Assembly (NCBI RefSeq): GCF_018448935.1
Contig: NZ_RCWC01000006.1
Coordinates: 106,777-170,776 of the forward strand
Source of the DNA: Photorhabdus noenieputensis
GTDB lineage: Bacteria > Pseudomonadota > Gammaproteobacteria > Enterobacterales > Enterobacteriaceae
Direction: 5' to 3'
DNA length: 64,000 nt
Shown: piece after piece, positions 53,120 through 63,591 of the stretch
Position numbering within the stretch: position 1 is the stretch's first letter
Layout: the number at the start of each line of letters is the position of its first letter
The notes under the pieces: generated by a model
What the model was told of the DNA's origin: nothing
What the model saw: the letters and a program-made list of their open reading frames with translations, nothing else
The model's database searches: none
Position numbers and translations under genes: made by a program

Positions 53120-53770
53120 CTATTTTTTCTTTTTCTGTAATAATACATACGCGACCTGGGCTTGTACTTTATTCTTTGATAACCACCCATTAAATATATT
53201 TCCTATTCCGCGTTGCTTATATGCAGAATTACAACTTGCCGATGTTCCTGTTACACCAAGCCCGTATGTTCCTCCACCTTCAACTTTAGTCTTACATCCA
53301 TTTTTAATTGTAAAGTCATTATATAACCAACCAGCCTTTTCCGTCTTAAATTCAATAACAACACCTGGTTTTTTATTCGTTAGATAACTTTGTGAGTAAG
53401 TGAATTGAGGCGCAATTCCACAGAAACTATTTTCTTGAACGCAAGAAATTTTTTCGTTCCTATTCTTATCAAATGTTTGATATTCCTTTATCTCTATTCC
53501 TCGATACCAGTACATCGCTTTTTCTGCCTCATTATCACTATTTGAAGTTTTACTACTCTTTAGCGTAAGTTTATTTGGTGTGTTGTCTTTAACTCTAAGA
53601 ACACAATTTGTGTATAAAGACATTACTTTGGTTTTTGCCAATCCATTTGCAGTTATTGCATCTTTTACCTGATTTCTAATGTTCTCCGGATCTTTCATAC
53701 ATGCCATACTGAAACTACTCATCGCTAATAAAAACGGTGTAATAAGGAAAACTTTTTTATTCAAACTCAT
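53120..53770 (-). CDS. Secreted cysteine-rich protein of unknown function, paralogue 2
   Basis: 216 residues. The signal peptide is almost identical to that of paralogue 1 (MSLNKKVFLITPFLLAMSSF), and MACMKDPENIRNQVKDAI follows. All six cysteines and the YWYRG, FCGIAPQFTY, TEKAGWLYNDF, VEGGGTYGLGVTGTS and WLSKNKVQAQVAYVLL blocks are retained. The loops between blocks differ strongly, the pattern of surface-diversified duplicates. AAGGAG precedes the ATG. The C-terminus is lysine-rich (KKKK). No family recognised. Confidence 0.7.
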   Translation of the reverse strand: MSLNKKVFLITPFLLAMSSFSMACMKDPENIRNQVKDAITANGLAKTKVMSLYTNCVLRVKDNTPNKLTLKSSKTSNSDNEAEKAMYWYRGIEIKEYQTFDKNRNEKISCVQENSFCGIAPQFTYSQSYLTNKKPGVVIEFKTEKAGWLYNDFTIKNGCKTKVEGGGTYGLGVTGTSASCNSAYKQRGIGNIFNGWLSKNKVQAQVAYVLLQKKKK

Positions 53771-54226
53771 ATTTCTCTCCTTGCTTTATTTATGGTTTTG
53801 GTACCTGATTAGATTAAAATAGATTTCATAATTATATATTAATTAAAGAATGCCATTGCAGATAATATAATAAATTAGCCGTTGCATTAATCTTCATTGT
53901 TATTACCTGCCTTTAATAAGGTAGATTATTTAACTATAAAAAACAAAAACAAATTACAATATGATTAAAATAAAAAATATTTAATTTATATATCAAGGCG
54001 ACATGGCAATAATAAAATTATTATATAACCATTTATACTGCAATGGTCAAAAACGTATTATAATCGTAATAAAAACACCATACTGATAATAAAACAAAAT
54101 AATTACTTAAATTAATTCCAAAAATCCAAAATATAATTAAACAAAATACACATCCCCATAACATTAAAAATACATTTTTGAACAATCGCTACATTTACTT
54201 TAAATTAATTTAAATTCAGTTTCGCA
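53771..54226. other. AT-rich upstream region of paralogue 2
   Basis: About 455 bp without ORFs. A TTACCTGCCTTTAATAAGGTAGA motif near 53897 resembles the palindrome near 52692 ahead of paralogue 1, suggesting duplicated promoter elements. Confidence 0.5.
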
Positions 54227-54353
54227 TATACCCTATGGATTTCAAGATGCATCGCGACGGCAAGGGAGCGAATCCCCGGGAGCATAGACAACTATGTGAC
54301 CGGGGTGAGTGAGTGCAGCCAACAAAGAAGCAACTTGAAAGATGACGGATATA
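54227..54353. repeat. ERIC element (127 bp)
   Basis: An imperfect palindrome from TATACCC to GACGGATATA, exactly 127 bp. The core reads GCGAATCCCCGGGAGCATAGA and TATGTGACCGGGGTGAGTGA, matching the conserved halves of the enterobacterial repetitive intergenic consensus. It is intact and lies outside genes. Confidence 0.88.
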
Positions 54354-54382
54354 GTCAGTACAACATCATTATTCAAGTAGGA

Positions 54383-54411
54383 TACCTCCTTGCCCAATGG
54401 GCAAAGAGGTA
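54383..54411. terminator. Hairpin between ERIC and the permease gene
   Basis: A 13-bp near-perfect stem (TACCTCCTTGCCC / GGGCAAAGAGGTA, one mismatch) with a 3-nt loop, downstream of the minus-strand permease gene ending at 54520. No clear U-run. Confidence 0.5.
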
Positions 54412-54519
54412 AGAGATATTACGGGCGATAACCAATAAAGGCCACGCGCGACAACCTGCGTTCGATTGAGACTAACCATTTTTCTATCTGCTTCAATTTA
54501 TTATTTCTCAATTAGCTGA

Positions 54520-55974
54520 CTACGAACGAAAACTCTCGTTTGATATCTGATAGCGTTGTTCTTCCTGTGCCTCATTTCTCTTTTTTACGCGCCATAAAAT
54601 ACTTAACAAAATAAACCATAAAGGCGTACCACAAAGTGCGACCAGTGTATCCGGGTCAAAAACCATTACCACTATGGTAAAAATGAAAAAAATTAGGGTT
54701 ATCCAAGTCATTAACACCCCCAGAGGCATTTTAAAGATTGAACGTTTATGCACATCAGGGTAATTCTTACGATAAACCAAATAGGCAACCAAAATCACAC
54801 ACCAGCTATAAATCACCATAATCGAAGCAACGGTGGATACAATAGTAAATAACTGCATGACATTCGGTATGATAAATAAAAGTGACGTACCGACCACCAT
54901 ACAGAAACAAGAAAATATCAGGCTATGTACAGGAATTGCAGTATTGCGGGAAAGAATTTTAAATTTCCGGTGGGCATTCTTTTCCGTTGATAAACCATAC
55001 AGCATCCGTGTACAAGCATATAATCCACTATTAGCAGAGGACATTGCCGACGTTAACGCAACAAAATTAACTACTGCGGCGGCAGCAGGCAGACCAGCCA
55101 GGGCAAATAGTGTCACAAAAGGGCTGGTTTCAGATGAAATCCGCCCCCAAGAAGTGACAGCAATAATGCTCAACATGGAGAAGATATAGAAAATAATAAT
55201 CCTTATCGGAATATTATTAATTGCTTTCGGTAATATCTTTTCCGGATCTTTGGTTTCTGCCGTCATCGTGCCAACCAACTCAACACCGGTAAAAGAAAAA
55301 ATCGCTATTTGAAAACCGGCAAAAAAACCAAAAATACCATTTGGCAGAAATACAGATGGATCAGTTAAATTATTCACCGAGGCGACCATACCATCCGGTG
55401 ATTGCCAACCTACCATCACCATACCAACACCAATAATAATCAACGCTAAAATCGCAATAACCTTAATCATGGCGAACCAAAATTCAGCTTCGCCAAATAA
55501 GCGGACAGAAAGAAGATTACAAGTACCCAGTAAACCTAACGTTATAAATGCCGGCACCCAAAGAGAGACGCCGGGAAACCAATATTGAATGTAGCCGCCA
55601 CATACAACAACATCAGCAATACAAGAGACAATCCAACTCATCCAGTAAGTCCAGCCGAGAAAAAAACTGGCTTTGGTGCCTAAATAATCCGATACAAAAT
55701 CAGCAAAAGAGCGATAATTCAGTTTAGTCAGGAGTAATTCTCCCATTGCCCGCATCACCATATAGACAAAAAAACCAACAATGGCATAGGTAATAATGAT
55801 CGATGTACCCGACACGGCAATGGTTTTTCCTGACCCCATAAATAAACCTGTGCCAATAGCACCACCAATGGAAATCAATTGAATATGACGCGCACTTAGC
55901 CCTCTATGAAGCGTTTGTGTATCAGCAAATTTCTCTGCCGAAAGGTTTTGTTGAGTTTTATTATTTTTTATCAT
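54520..55974 (-). CDS. CycA-like amino acid permease (APC/AAT family)
   Basis: 484 residues, about 12 membrane helices. The N-terminal family signature is RHIQLISIGGAIGTGLFMGS, with MRAMGELLL, FWFAMIKVIAIL, FSFTGVELVGT and KDPEKILPKAIN. The closest protein I can recall is CycA, the D-Ala/D-Ser/Gly:H+ symporter. It lies 94 bp after astE on the same strand, which suggests uptake of arginine or another amino acid for the Ast pathway, though CycA itself does not carry arginine. Substrate uncertain. Confidence 0.85.
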   Translation of the reverse strand: MIKNNKTQQNLSAEKFADTQTLHRGLSARHIQLISIGGAIGTGLFMGSGKTIAVSGTSIIITYAIVGFFVYMVMRAMGELLLTKLNYRSFADFVSDYLGTKASFFLGWTYWMSWIVSCIADVVVCGGYIQYWFPGVSLWVPAFITLGLLGTCNLLSVRLFGEAEFWFAMIKVIAILALIIIGVGMVMVGWQSPDGMVASVNNLTDPSVFLPNGIFGFFAGFQIAIFSFTGVELVGTMTAETKDPEKILPKAINNIPIRIIIFYIFSMLSIIAVTSWGRISSETSPFVTLFALAGLPAAAAVVNFVALTSAMSSANSGLYACTRMLYGLSTEKNAHRKFKILSRNTAIPVHSLIFSCFCMVVGTSLLFIIPNVMQLFTIVSTVASIMVIYSWCVILVAYLVYRKNYPDVHKRSIFKMPLGVLMTWITLIFFIFTIVVMVFDPDTLVALCGTPLWFILLSILWRVKKRNEAQEEQRYQISNESFRS

Positions 55975-56068
55975 GATAATACCCGTCCGTCATTAAAGAA
56001 GCAGTTGACTGCTAAATCTTTCTGCCACGGCTTCAGGAAGAAAATGGAATAATGCCTTATTTATTTAA

Positions 56069-57046
56069 TTATTTTTTATTTAAAGCAAGTAACAATCCTG
56101 CTCGTAATCCATTAGCAACCTCAGCATTAGGAAATAAAATAAACTTCGCCGGAAATTTAATTTTCCAATGGCGATCATGTTGGCTGGCAATTTCAAATCC
56201 TTCTGGCAATTCAGTAAAATTCAAGGTATCTGCGGGTATATGAAGTTGAAAACTGTCGTGACTCTTAATAATGGAATTAATTACCTGGTAATGTTTCAGT
56301 TCAGATTTAGTACGTGCTGTTATTCGCGATAAAGAGATTAAACCATAAAGAGTATCCGTAATTTTTTGAAATCTTGTTAAATCATTTTTTCCAAAAGGCA
56401 GTGCTTTACCCATCTCCATCGTGCAACTATCCGCCCCAAACTTTTCACTCAGAAAATGGCTGAAAGTCCCAGCTTTTTCTCGATGGTAAACGAGCGCATC
56501 AATATCACTGTCATGCAACCATTGTATAAATTCAGCAGAAAAGGGGCGATTCTGAGCAGGCAACAACGCAAATTGCTCATGGTGAGAAGCGCGTATAGCG
56601 GTATGCAGATCAATATGCCAACGAATATTTGTCGATGACACCGACGGTTCAGCAAAAAAACGACTCACAACATCTTCAAGTTCAGCCGCACGTGAGCGCT
56701 CATTTCCCAACGGAAAATCCAGGTAACGGCCACCAAACATTCGATTCAAATCATGATGTAAATAACGTCGATTCGCACGCATTGCAGGCAAATTACCGAA
56801 GATGATCAACAAGTTATTTTTTAGTGTTAATGTGCCATCCGCCAACTGCGCGAGTAACTGGAGCAATATTTCAATGGGCGCAGTTTCATTACCGTGAATA
56901 CCGGCAGAAATCACCAGCGCCCGATTTTCCCCTTCATAGGGAATCAATTGCAGTACCCCTTCTGCCAACCAATGCGCATTCATTGTTTCTGGAAATGTCA
57001 GGAGGTCGGCAAGTTTTTTTTCAAGCAATAACGTTAACAGATCCAT
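56069..57046 (-). CDS. astE: Succinylglutamate desuccinylase AstE
   Basis: 325 residues, M14-type zinc hydrolase fold. It splits N-succinylglutamate to glutamate and succinate, the last Ast step. Zinc ligands are in AGIHGNETAPIE (His, Glu near 50) and WHIDLHTAI (His near 145); the general-base Glu is in CTMEMGKALPFG. It starts 12 bp after astB ends. Confidence 0.94.
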   Translation of the reverse strand: MDLLTLLLEKKLADLLTFPETMNAHWLAEGVLQLIPYEGENRALVISAGIHGNETAPIEILLQLLAQLADGTLTLKNNLLIIFGNLPAMRANRRYLHHDLNRMFGGRYLDFPLGNERSRAAELEDVVSRFFAEPSVSSTNIRWHIDLHTAIRASHHEQFALLPAQNRPFSAEFIQWLHDSDIDALVYHREKAGTFSHFLSEKFGADSCTMEMGKALPFGKNDLTRFQKITDTLYGLISLSRITARTKSELKHYQVINSIIKSHDSFQLHIPADTLNFTELPEGFEIASQHDRHWKIKFPAKFILFPNAEVANGLRAGLLLALNKK

Positions 57047-57058
57047 ATTTGCTCCAAT

Positions 57059-58402
57059 TTAGCGCTGAAATTCATAGATTGATCCTAAATTCAGAATCTG
57101 CGTGAGCTCATCCAAAGCGGTATAAACTTCACGAAGTAATTGGGGGTCAGCCAGATCACTGGCACATAATTCGTCACGATAATGGCACTCTATCCATTTG
57201 ATCAGGCGCTCGTAGAGCGGCGTATTCAGCAGTGTTGCGGGATTGACAGCACGAAATTCAGCATCGTTTAGTACCACCCTCAGACGCAAACAGGCTGGGC
57301 CGCCGCCATTGCGCATACTTTCCCGCAGATCAAAAACACGGACTTCATTAACAGGTGAAGAGGTTTGCGCAATCAGCGACTGTAAATAGGTCCAAACAGC
57401 AGCGTGTTGACGGCACTCCTCAGGAACAACAATCACCATTTTTCCATCGATTTTACTCAGTAACTGACTATTAAAGAGATAAGAATCAACCGCATCTTTA
57501 ATGCTGATCTGTTCAGACGGCACCTCAATTGAGACAAAATCTTGTCCCAATACCGCCAGTTTCTGCTTAATTTCGGCCAGTGCCTGAGATTGATTAAAAT
57601 AAGCATGTTGATGATGAAAAAGGACATTTCGGTTGCTGACCGCAATCACATCGTTATGAAAAACACCACTGTCAATGGCCGCCGGGTTTTGCTGGACAAA
57701 AACGGTTTGCGCCGGATTAAGCTGATGCAACCGCGCAATCGCTTCGCTGGCTTCCAATGTTTGTCGCGCAGGATAACGTTTAGGCACCGGGCCACCGCGA
57801 AACGCGCTACGACCATAGACAAACACCTGCACGCCAGGCGCATCATAATCACCGCCAAGGCGATTATGGTTTGCCGCCCCTTCATCACCAAAATCTTCAT
57901 GTTGTGGAAGCGCCTGATGATGGACAAAATAATTTTGATCAGCAAACGTGGCTTTTAACGCGGCGGCTGTCGTCTCTACTTCCAGCGAACGGTGCAATTT
58001 GTTATTTAAATTTGCTACCGTGAAATGAACTCGCTGATCAGCGCTATCCGCCGAAGGCGACACGGTTGCCGCATTTGCTGTCCACATTGATGAAGCAGAA
58101 CTCAGTTTTGATAATAACACTGGAGAATACTTGGCTGCTTTATGCAGTATCTGCTCATCACTGCCGACAAAACCTAAATTACGTAAGGCAGGGATATTAG
58201 GGCGTTGTTGCGGAGGAAGCACTCCCTGAATAAAGCCTGCATCAGCCAGCGCTTTCATTTTCATCACACCTTGCAACGCGGCTTTACGCGGGTTAGATGC
58301 ACTGTCCTTATTATTAATCGAAGCCTTATTACCCACTGAAAGCCCCGCATAATGATGGGTCGGACCGACCAACCCATCAAAATTTGCTTCAAAACCAGCC
58401 AT
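57059..58402 (-). CDS. astB: N-Succinylarginine dihydrolase AstB
   Basis: 447 residues of the amidinotransferase (pentein) fold. It converts succinylarginine to succinylornithine, CO2 and ammonia. Catalytic residues are seen as the Glu in [10 protein letters not shown] near 175, the His in FHNDV near 248 and the nucleophile Cys in [12 protein letters not shown] near 365. Length matches the family. Confidence 0.95.
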   Translation of the reverse strand: MAGFEANFDGLVGPTHHYAGLSVGNKASINNKDSASNPRKAALQGVMKMKALADAGFIQGVLPPQQRPNIPALRNLGFVGSDEQILHKAAKYSPVLLSKLSSASSMWTANAATVSPSADSADQRVHFTVANLNNKLHRSLEVETTAAALKATFADQNYFVHHQALPQHEDFGDEGAANHNRLGGDYDAPGVQVFVYGRSAFRGGPVPKRYPARQTLEASEAIARLHQLNPAQTVFVQQNPAAIDSGVFHNDVIAVSNRNVLFHHQHAYFNQSQALAEIKQKLAVLGQDFVSIEVPSEQISIKDAVDSYLFNSQLLSKIDGKMVIVVPEECRQHAAVWTYLQSLIAQTSSPVNEVRVFDLRESMRNGGGPACLRLRVVLNDAEFRAVNPATLLNTPLYERLIKWIECHYRDELCASDLADPQLLREVYTALDELTQILNLGSIYEFQR

Positions 58403-58446
58403 AAATCCCCCTGAAAAATAAGTTGAAAACCTTTCCCGTTAAACGG

Positions 58447-59922
58447 TTAATCAGGGAAGCTGATCCCCGGCGCAAGCGTTTCAGGTAAAGTAAGTTCGTC
58501 GGCAACCAAAGATGCCATCGGCCAAGCACAGTAATCGGCAGCATAATAAGCACTGGGCCGGTAGTTTCCTGATGCGCCAATGCCACCGAAAGGCGCTTTA
58601 CTGGAAGCCCCGGTTAACGGCTTATTCCAGTTCACAATGCCCGCTCTGGCATCTTCTAACAGACGTTGGAACAGAGCAGCATCCGGCGAAATTAAACCGG
58701 TAGCCAATCCGAATCGGGTGTTATTGGCGATTGCCAGCGCTTCATCAAATGTGTCATAACGCATAAGCATGAGCAGCGGCCCGAAATACTCTTCATCAGG
58801 AACATCAGCGATTTGGCTAACATCAATAATTCCTGGGGTCAGAAACGTTGATTGCGGCTCGCATTGCTCCACCGAAACTAAAGAGATGCCACCCAATTTT
58901 TGTAGCCGCTCTTGAGCTTCCAAGAGATTTTGCACCGCCTGTAGAGAAATGACGCCGCCGATGAACGGTTGAGGTTGGGCATCCCAATGGGATGGTACGA
59001 TCCGCTCTGTCACCTCCACCAAACGTTTAATCACCGCATCTCCATGCACGCCATTTTTGACCAACAATCTGCGAGCACAAGTGCAACGTTGACCGGCGGA
59101 GATAAATGCTGATTGCACAATGGTGTAAACAGCGGCATCGATATCGTCGTAAGCATCGACGATCAATGCATTGTTTCCCCCCATTTCAAGTGCCAACATC
59201 TTCTCTGGCTGACCGCCAAGCACGCGGTGAAAGTGAAAGCCAGTATTGGCACTCCCCGTAAACAGTACGCCATCAATCTGCTTATCCTCCAGCAATGCGG
59301 TTCCGGTACTGCGCGCTCCCTGAACCAGATTAAGCACACCTGCGGGCAAACCGGCTTTTTCCCATAGCTTCACCGTCTCTTCTGCCGTCATCGGCGTCAA
59401 TTCACTCGGTTTAAACACCAGCGTATTACCTGCAATAAGCGCAGGAATAATATGACCATTAGGCAAATGTCCGGGAAAGTTATATGGACCAAAAACCGCC
59501 ATCACACCGTGAGGACGGTGACGCAGTAAGGCGCGGCCGTCAGGCATAATCATTTCTGATTCACCGGTACGCTGTTCCCACGCTTCGATAGAAATGGCCG
59601 CTTTACCTATCATGGATTGTATTTCAGTCCGAGTCTCCCATAACGGTTTACTCGTTTCCTGACTGATAACACGAGCAAGCGTCTCTTTCTCCTCATTCAG
59701 TAAAGCCGCAAACGTCTGAACGACTTTAATCCGCTCACTAGCGGGCAAATGTGACCAGGCATAAAATGCCTCACGGGCAGCATGACAAGCGGCTCTGACT
59801 TGCGAAGCATCGGCACTGTTAGCCTGCCACAGAATCTGTTGATCTATTGGGGAAAATTTAGTTATTGACTCACCCTGCCCCTCAATCCATCTTCCCCCAA
59901 TGTAATGTGCTTTATAATTCAT
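58447..59922 (-). CDS. astD: Succinylglutamic semialdehyde dehydrogenase AstD
   Basis: 491 residues, aldehyde-dehydrogenase superfamily. It oxidises succinylglutamate semialdehyde with NAD+. The general-base Glu is in [12 protein letters not shown] near 245 and the catalytic Cys in [10 protein letters not shown] near 280, with [14 protein letters not shown] before them. It begins 2 bp after astA. Confidence 0.95.
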   Translation of the reverse strand: MNYKAHYIGGRWIEGQGESITKFSPIDQQILWQANSADASQVRAACHAAREAFYAWSHLPASERIKVVQTFAALLNEEKETLARVISQETSKPLWETRTEIQSMIGKAAISIEAWEQRTGESEMIMPDGRALLRHRPHGVMAVFGPYNFPGHLPNGHIIPALIAGNTLVFKPSELTPMTAEETVKLWEKAGLPAGVLNLVQGARSTGTALLEDKQIDGVLFTGSANTGFHFHRVLGGQPEKMLALEMGGNNALIVDAYDDIDAAVYTIVQSAFISAGQRCTCARRLLVKNGVHGDAVIKRLVEVTERIVPSHWDAQPQPFIGGVISLQAVQNLLEAQERLQKLGGISLVSVEQCEPQSTFLTPGIIDVSQIADVPDEEYFGPLLMLMRYDTFDEALAIANNTRFGLATGLISPDAALFQRLLEDARAGIVNWNKPLTGASSKAPFGGIGASGNYRPSAYYAADYCAWPMASLVADELTLPETLAPGISFPD

Positions 59923-59924
59923 GT

Positions 59925-60956
59925 TTAATTTTCCTTTGGAAAGAGACTAACCAGTCGCACCTGCTCTCCATCGCTTACTTGAAGTGCAGCCATCTCTGCG
60001 GTTGTTAAAAAAAGTTCATTACTGTCACAAGCCACATTCAATAAAAGCGCTCGAAATTCACTAAACTGCTGATTGGCAACGATGCAAGGAATACCATCGT
60101 CTCTGGTCACTGATTCGGCTTTACTGACAGGAACGAGACGACTCTCTTTTACTGCACGTATTCGGTCAATCTCAGCCTGTAATAAAGCGCCGCCATCAAA
60201 AATATCGATATGACCTTGATAGACGAGACCTTCTTTTTCAAGAATGGCCCGCGCGGGTACTGTTTTCTCATGAACCTGCCCAATCACCTTCTGCGCCTCA
60301 GCCGATAATAAGGATATATAAATAGGGTGAAGGGGCATAAGCTCCGCAATAAAGGTTTTCGATCCAATACCGGTTAAATAATCTGCCTGAGAAAAAGGAA
60401 TGCCAAAAAAATGTTGTCCCAATGAATTCCAGAAAGGGGAGCTTCCTTGCTCATCTGCAACTCCCCTCATTTCAGCGAATATAATTTTAGAAAAAATATC
60501 CCTAAATGCGGCAATAAAAAGAAAACGAGCTTTGGAGAGAAATGTTCCATTCTTTCCCTTCTGATATTCTGGATCGAGGAACAAGGTACACAATTCACTG
60601 TTACCGGTTTGATCTTGTTCCAAAGTTAACGCTTCAATAGATTTATAAATCCCCAATTCACGTGATGAGCGAATGGTTTTTTGTACCCGAAAATTATAAA
60701 ACGGCTCCTCCAGCCCAACCGCCACTTCGATGGCACTGACACCCGCCACCCGATTTACACTGGTATCTTCCAGCACAAAAAGGAATCCCTGTTGAGATCT
60801 GGTCAGTTTTCCATCAAAAGTATCAACGCTACGCGCAATACGTGAGCGTAATTGCTCCAGGTTATTAGGAAAAGATGTCAAACCTATACCCGCGCGTTGA
60901 GATAAAGACTGAACCCCATTTAAGTCACTATGCCGGACAGCTCGGAAAAGCATCAT
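59925..60956 (-). CDS. astA: Arginine N-succinyltransferase AstA
   Basis: 343 residues with a GNAT-like fold. It transfers succinyl from succinyl-CoA to arginine, the first committed step. Recognisable segments are [19 protein letters not shown] at the N-terminus, [17 protein letters not shown] near 122 and the [19 protein letters not shown] block near 157, diagnostic for AstA. Confidence 0.95.
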   Translation of the reverse strand: MMLFRAVRHSDLNGVQSLSQRAGIGLTSFPNNLEQLRSRIARSVDTFDGKLTRSQQGFLFVLEDTSVNRVAGVSAIEVAVGLEEPFYNFRVQKTIRSSRELGIYKSIEALTLEQDQTGNSELCTLFLDPEYQKGKNGTFLSKARFLFIAAFRDIFSKIIFAEMRGVADEQGSSPFWNSLGQHFFGIPFSQADYLTGIGSKTFIAELMPLHPIYISLLSAEAQKVIGQVHEKTVPARAILEKEGLVYQGHIDIFDGGALLQAEIDRIRAVKESRLVPVSKAESVTRDDGIPCIVANQQFSEFRALLLNVACDSNELFLTTAEMAALQVSDGEQVRLVSLFPKEN

Positions 60957-60970
60957 AACGTCACCTTCAC

Positions 60971-61000
60971 TTACTATTAACCTACTTACTATTAACCTAC
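60971..61000. repeat. 15-bp tandem duplication at the astC stop codon
   Basis: TTACTATTAACCTAC occurs twice in direct succession, covering the astC stop and the start of the 35-bp astC-astA gap. On the minus strand it creates several stop codons in a row. Confidence 0.85.
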
Positions 61001-62200
61001 AAACCGCATGATGGCGCTTTCAAGACGAACCAGACCTTCATCGATATCAGCAAAATCGATATTTAATGCCGGCGCAAAGCGCAATACATCTGGACCCGCG
61101 ATCAAGGCAATTAATCCCTCTTCGGCTGCCAAGTTAGTTAATTGTTTCGCCTTACCCTGCCAAGCCTTATCCAATTCAGCGCCTAAAAGCAGCCCCTTAC
61201 CGCGCAAACAACTGAATATTTGGTAACGCTGATTCAGTTTCGATAATTTATCCATGAAGTAATCATGACGTTGCAAAACGCCAGTGAGCAGTTCCGGCTG
61301 ATTAACAATGGAAAGCACTTTATTGGCAACTGCCGCCGCCAGAGGATTACCGCCAAACGTGGTACCGTGCGTTCCAGGTTGGAAAGCCGCTGCAATATGT
61401 TGTTTTGTTAACATAGCGCCGATAGGAAAACCACCGCCGAGACCTTTAGCACTGGTAAGAATATCAGGCTCAACACCATATTCCTGATAAGCATAAAGGT
61501 ACCCTGTACGACCTACCCCAGTTTGAATTTCATCAAAAATAAGCAGTGCCTGAAAACGATCACATAAAGTGCGTAATTCCTGCAAGAACGCAGGATCTGC
61601 TGGAATAACACCGCCCTCACCGATAATAGGTTCGACAATAACCGCACAGGTATTTTCAGAAATATGGTCTCTGATCGCAGACAAATTATTATAAGGAAGA
61701 TGGGTAATTTCTTGCGGAAGGGGGGCATAATCTTGTGAATATTTTGGCTGCCCTCCTACTGTAACGGTAAATAATGTTCTACCATGAAAAGAATCTTTAA
61801 ATGAAATAATCTCACTCTTATTTTTCCCATATTTATCAACAGCATATTTTCTGGCTAACTTTAATGCTGCTTCGTTAGCCTCCGCCCCTGAATTACAGAA
61901 AAACGCTTTATCAGCAAAAGTATTTTCCACGAGTCGTTTTGCTAACTTTAGGACAGGTTCATTAGTGTAACCATTACCTATATGCCATATTTTCTCAATC
62001 TGAGAAATTAATTCATCCTTTAACTCAGGATGTGCATGCCCTAATGAATTAACGGCAATTCCACCTGCAAAATCGATATATTCCTTACCATCTTGATCCC
62101 AAACTTTCGAACCTTTGGCCCGAACAGGTATGAACTTAGCAGGAGAGAAACAGGGTACCATATAGTGATCAAACCAATTTCTATGAATATTTTCTAACAT
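60992..62200 (-). CDS. astC: Succinylornithine transaminase AstC
   Basis: 402 residues, class III PLP aminotransferase closely related to ArgD. The PLP Lys is in [16 protein letters not shown] near 252, with [14 protein letters not shown] near 103, [17 protein letters not shown] near 140 and [12 protein letters not shown] near 223. The operon position as first gene of astCADBE supports AstC over ArgD. An AAGGGG sequence lies just ahead of the ATG. Confidence 0.94.
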   Translation of the reverse strand: MLENIHRNWFDHYMVPCFSPAKFIPVRAKGSKVWDQDGKEYIDFAGGIAVNSLGHAHPELKDELISQIEKIWHIGNGYTNEPVLKLAKRLVENTFADKAFFCNSGAEANEAALKLARKYAVDKYGKNKSEIISFKDSFHGRTLFTVTVGGQPKYSQDYAPLPQEITHLPYNNLSAIRDHISENTCAVIVEPIIGEGGVIPADPAFLQELRTLCDRFQALLIFDEIQTGVGRTGYLYAYQEYGVEPDILTSAKGLGGGFPIGAMLTKQHIAAAFQPGTHGTTFGGNPLAAAVANKVLSIVNQPELLTGVLQRHDYFMDKLSKLNQRYQIFSCLRGKGLLLGAELDKAWQGKAKQLTNLAAEEGLIALIAGPDVLRFAPALNIDFADIDEGLVRLESAIMRFVG

Positions 62201-62512
62201 AGATCATTTCCCCTTAAAATAGAGAGTACACGGACGAGAGAAAGTAATATACCCCGCATCATTTTTTGTCTCACACTTACACAACTTATTAATGTATGCC
62301 GAGTAAAAGGTTTACCAAACTGAAACCTAAAAAACCTTAAAAATAATAGAATTACAGGATCTATTTAATATTGTTCTTATTAATCCCATGACTATTTCCT
62401 AAAAATAGTTGCACAGCCTCTAGACAGATACTGTTGTCCACTCTTAACAAAGTCAACACAAGTTATACACAAAAAAAATACTTTTTGATCTCGTTCAAAA
62501 TTCCAAAAAGTA
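62201..62512. other. astC leader and promoter region
   Basis: The AT-rich upstream region of astC (read leftward) includes TATATT as a possible -10 near 62248. No sigma-54 consensus (TGGCAC-N5-TTGC) was found on the minus strand, unlike E. coli astC. Confidence 0.5.
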
Positions 62513-62570
62513 TTTTTATGCACATTTTATGCACCATGAGTGCATAAAAAGCGAATAAAAAGTGCATAAA
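62513..62570 (-). promoter_or_regulatory. Cluster of ATGCAC/GTGCAT half-sites upstream of astC
   Basis: A perfect palindrome TTTTATGCAC-N5-GTGCATAAAA at 62525-62549 is flanked by TTTTTATGCAC (62513-62523) and AGTGCATAAA (62561-62570), giving four copies of the half-site in two inverted pairs within 58 bp. It lies about 310-370 bp upstream of the astC ATG. ArgR is the expected regulator, but the half-site differs from the usual TGAAT/ATTCA ARG box. Confidence 0.6.
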
Positions 62571-63306
62571 TTAAATCTACTACATAATAGATGAAACGAA
62601 TAAATAAATAATTATTCATTAATAACGCTAGAAATTTATCTACTTAAATGTAAAATAAAATTTGACGAAATCTAATTTTCAAAAATCAGAGTAAACCGAT
62701 AACCAAAACATCAAAAGAGGTGAACAATCTGATAATAATTTAATATAAAATTAACTATATCTAAATGCTTTTAAATTTCAAACAACAACACTCCTGCCTA
62801 TTGAGATTATTTGTAACAAATTGACTTTATTGTACCCTACCTCAATGATTTACTTAGATTAGAGAAGCAGGTAAAGTCTTTTCAAATGAAAACTATTCAA
62901 TAGCGATTATCACTTTCCTCAACCTTGCTTTTACATAGGAAAAATCCGATGACCCATTCATACCGAATGATCACACCATCGCTAAATAATTGATTATTTC
63001 TTAATATTACAAAACATTCCTTATCATAACCGATTACCAACTCCCTATTCAGAAGCTTAAATTCACTACTTTATGGCTGAAATAATAGATATCATTTTTG
63101 CCATTAATTTATCATTCCAAGTAATAAATTTCATCTTCCCTATTTTTTAAATAATTTCATTTAATTTACTAAACTTTATTATTAATAAGCAGAACCATTA
63201 TCTGAATTTATTCTGTATGAATGCCAAGTAACATTACATTCTATTCTCTTTCTATTAGTATCAAATAAAATCATTAGAAAACATACAATACTTTGAAACA
63301 TAAACC
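62571..63306. other. AT-rich intergenic region
   Basis: About 735 bp before the IS66 ends, with many stops in all frames. No gene or known element recognised. Confidence 0.5.
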
Positions 63307-63432
63307 GTAATGTTCCGGTGAACTCACCTTGCGTGGTCAGATAACAACAAAATGGGATGTTAACGGAAGGGATTCTCAGGCCAGGGCAGCAGCTCATTCA
63401 ACCGATTGTTCGGCCAGACAGGCAGCCGGCTG
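63307..63432. repeat. Truncated IS66-type terminal segment, copy 1
   Basis: 126 bp beginning GTAATGTTCCGGTGAACTCACC and running into the last part of a transposase gene. It is the most diverged of three copies and stops abruptly after GGCAGCCGGCTG, where copy 2 begins. Confidence 0.8.
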
Positions 63433-63591
63433 GTAATGTTCCGGTGAACTCACCTTGCGTTGTCAGATAGCAACAAGATGGATGTTAACTGAAGGTATTA
63501 TCAGGCCAGGGAAGCAGCTCATTCAGCCGGCTGTTCGGCGTAATGTTCCGGTGAACTCACCTTGCGTTGTCAGATAGCAACAAGATGGATG
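63433..63591. repeat. Truncated IS66-type terminal segment, copy 2, and end of copy 3
   Basis: Copy 2 (63433-63539, 107 bp) begins with the same GTAATG end and stops after GGCTGTTCGG. Copy 3 starts at 63540 and continues into the transposase gene. Copies 2 and 3 are nearly identical over the shared part. Confidence 0.8.

Noticed and set aside
62201..62600. Sigma-54 promoter upstream of astC
   Set aside because: No TGGCAC-N5-TTGC match on the minus strand in this interval.
63182..63397. 71-codon minus-strand ORF overlapping the first IS66 end
   Set aside because: It is a read-through from the truncated IS end into AT-rich DNA, not a gene.
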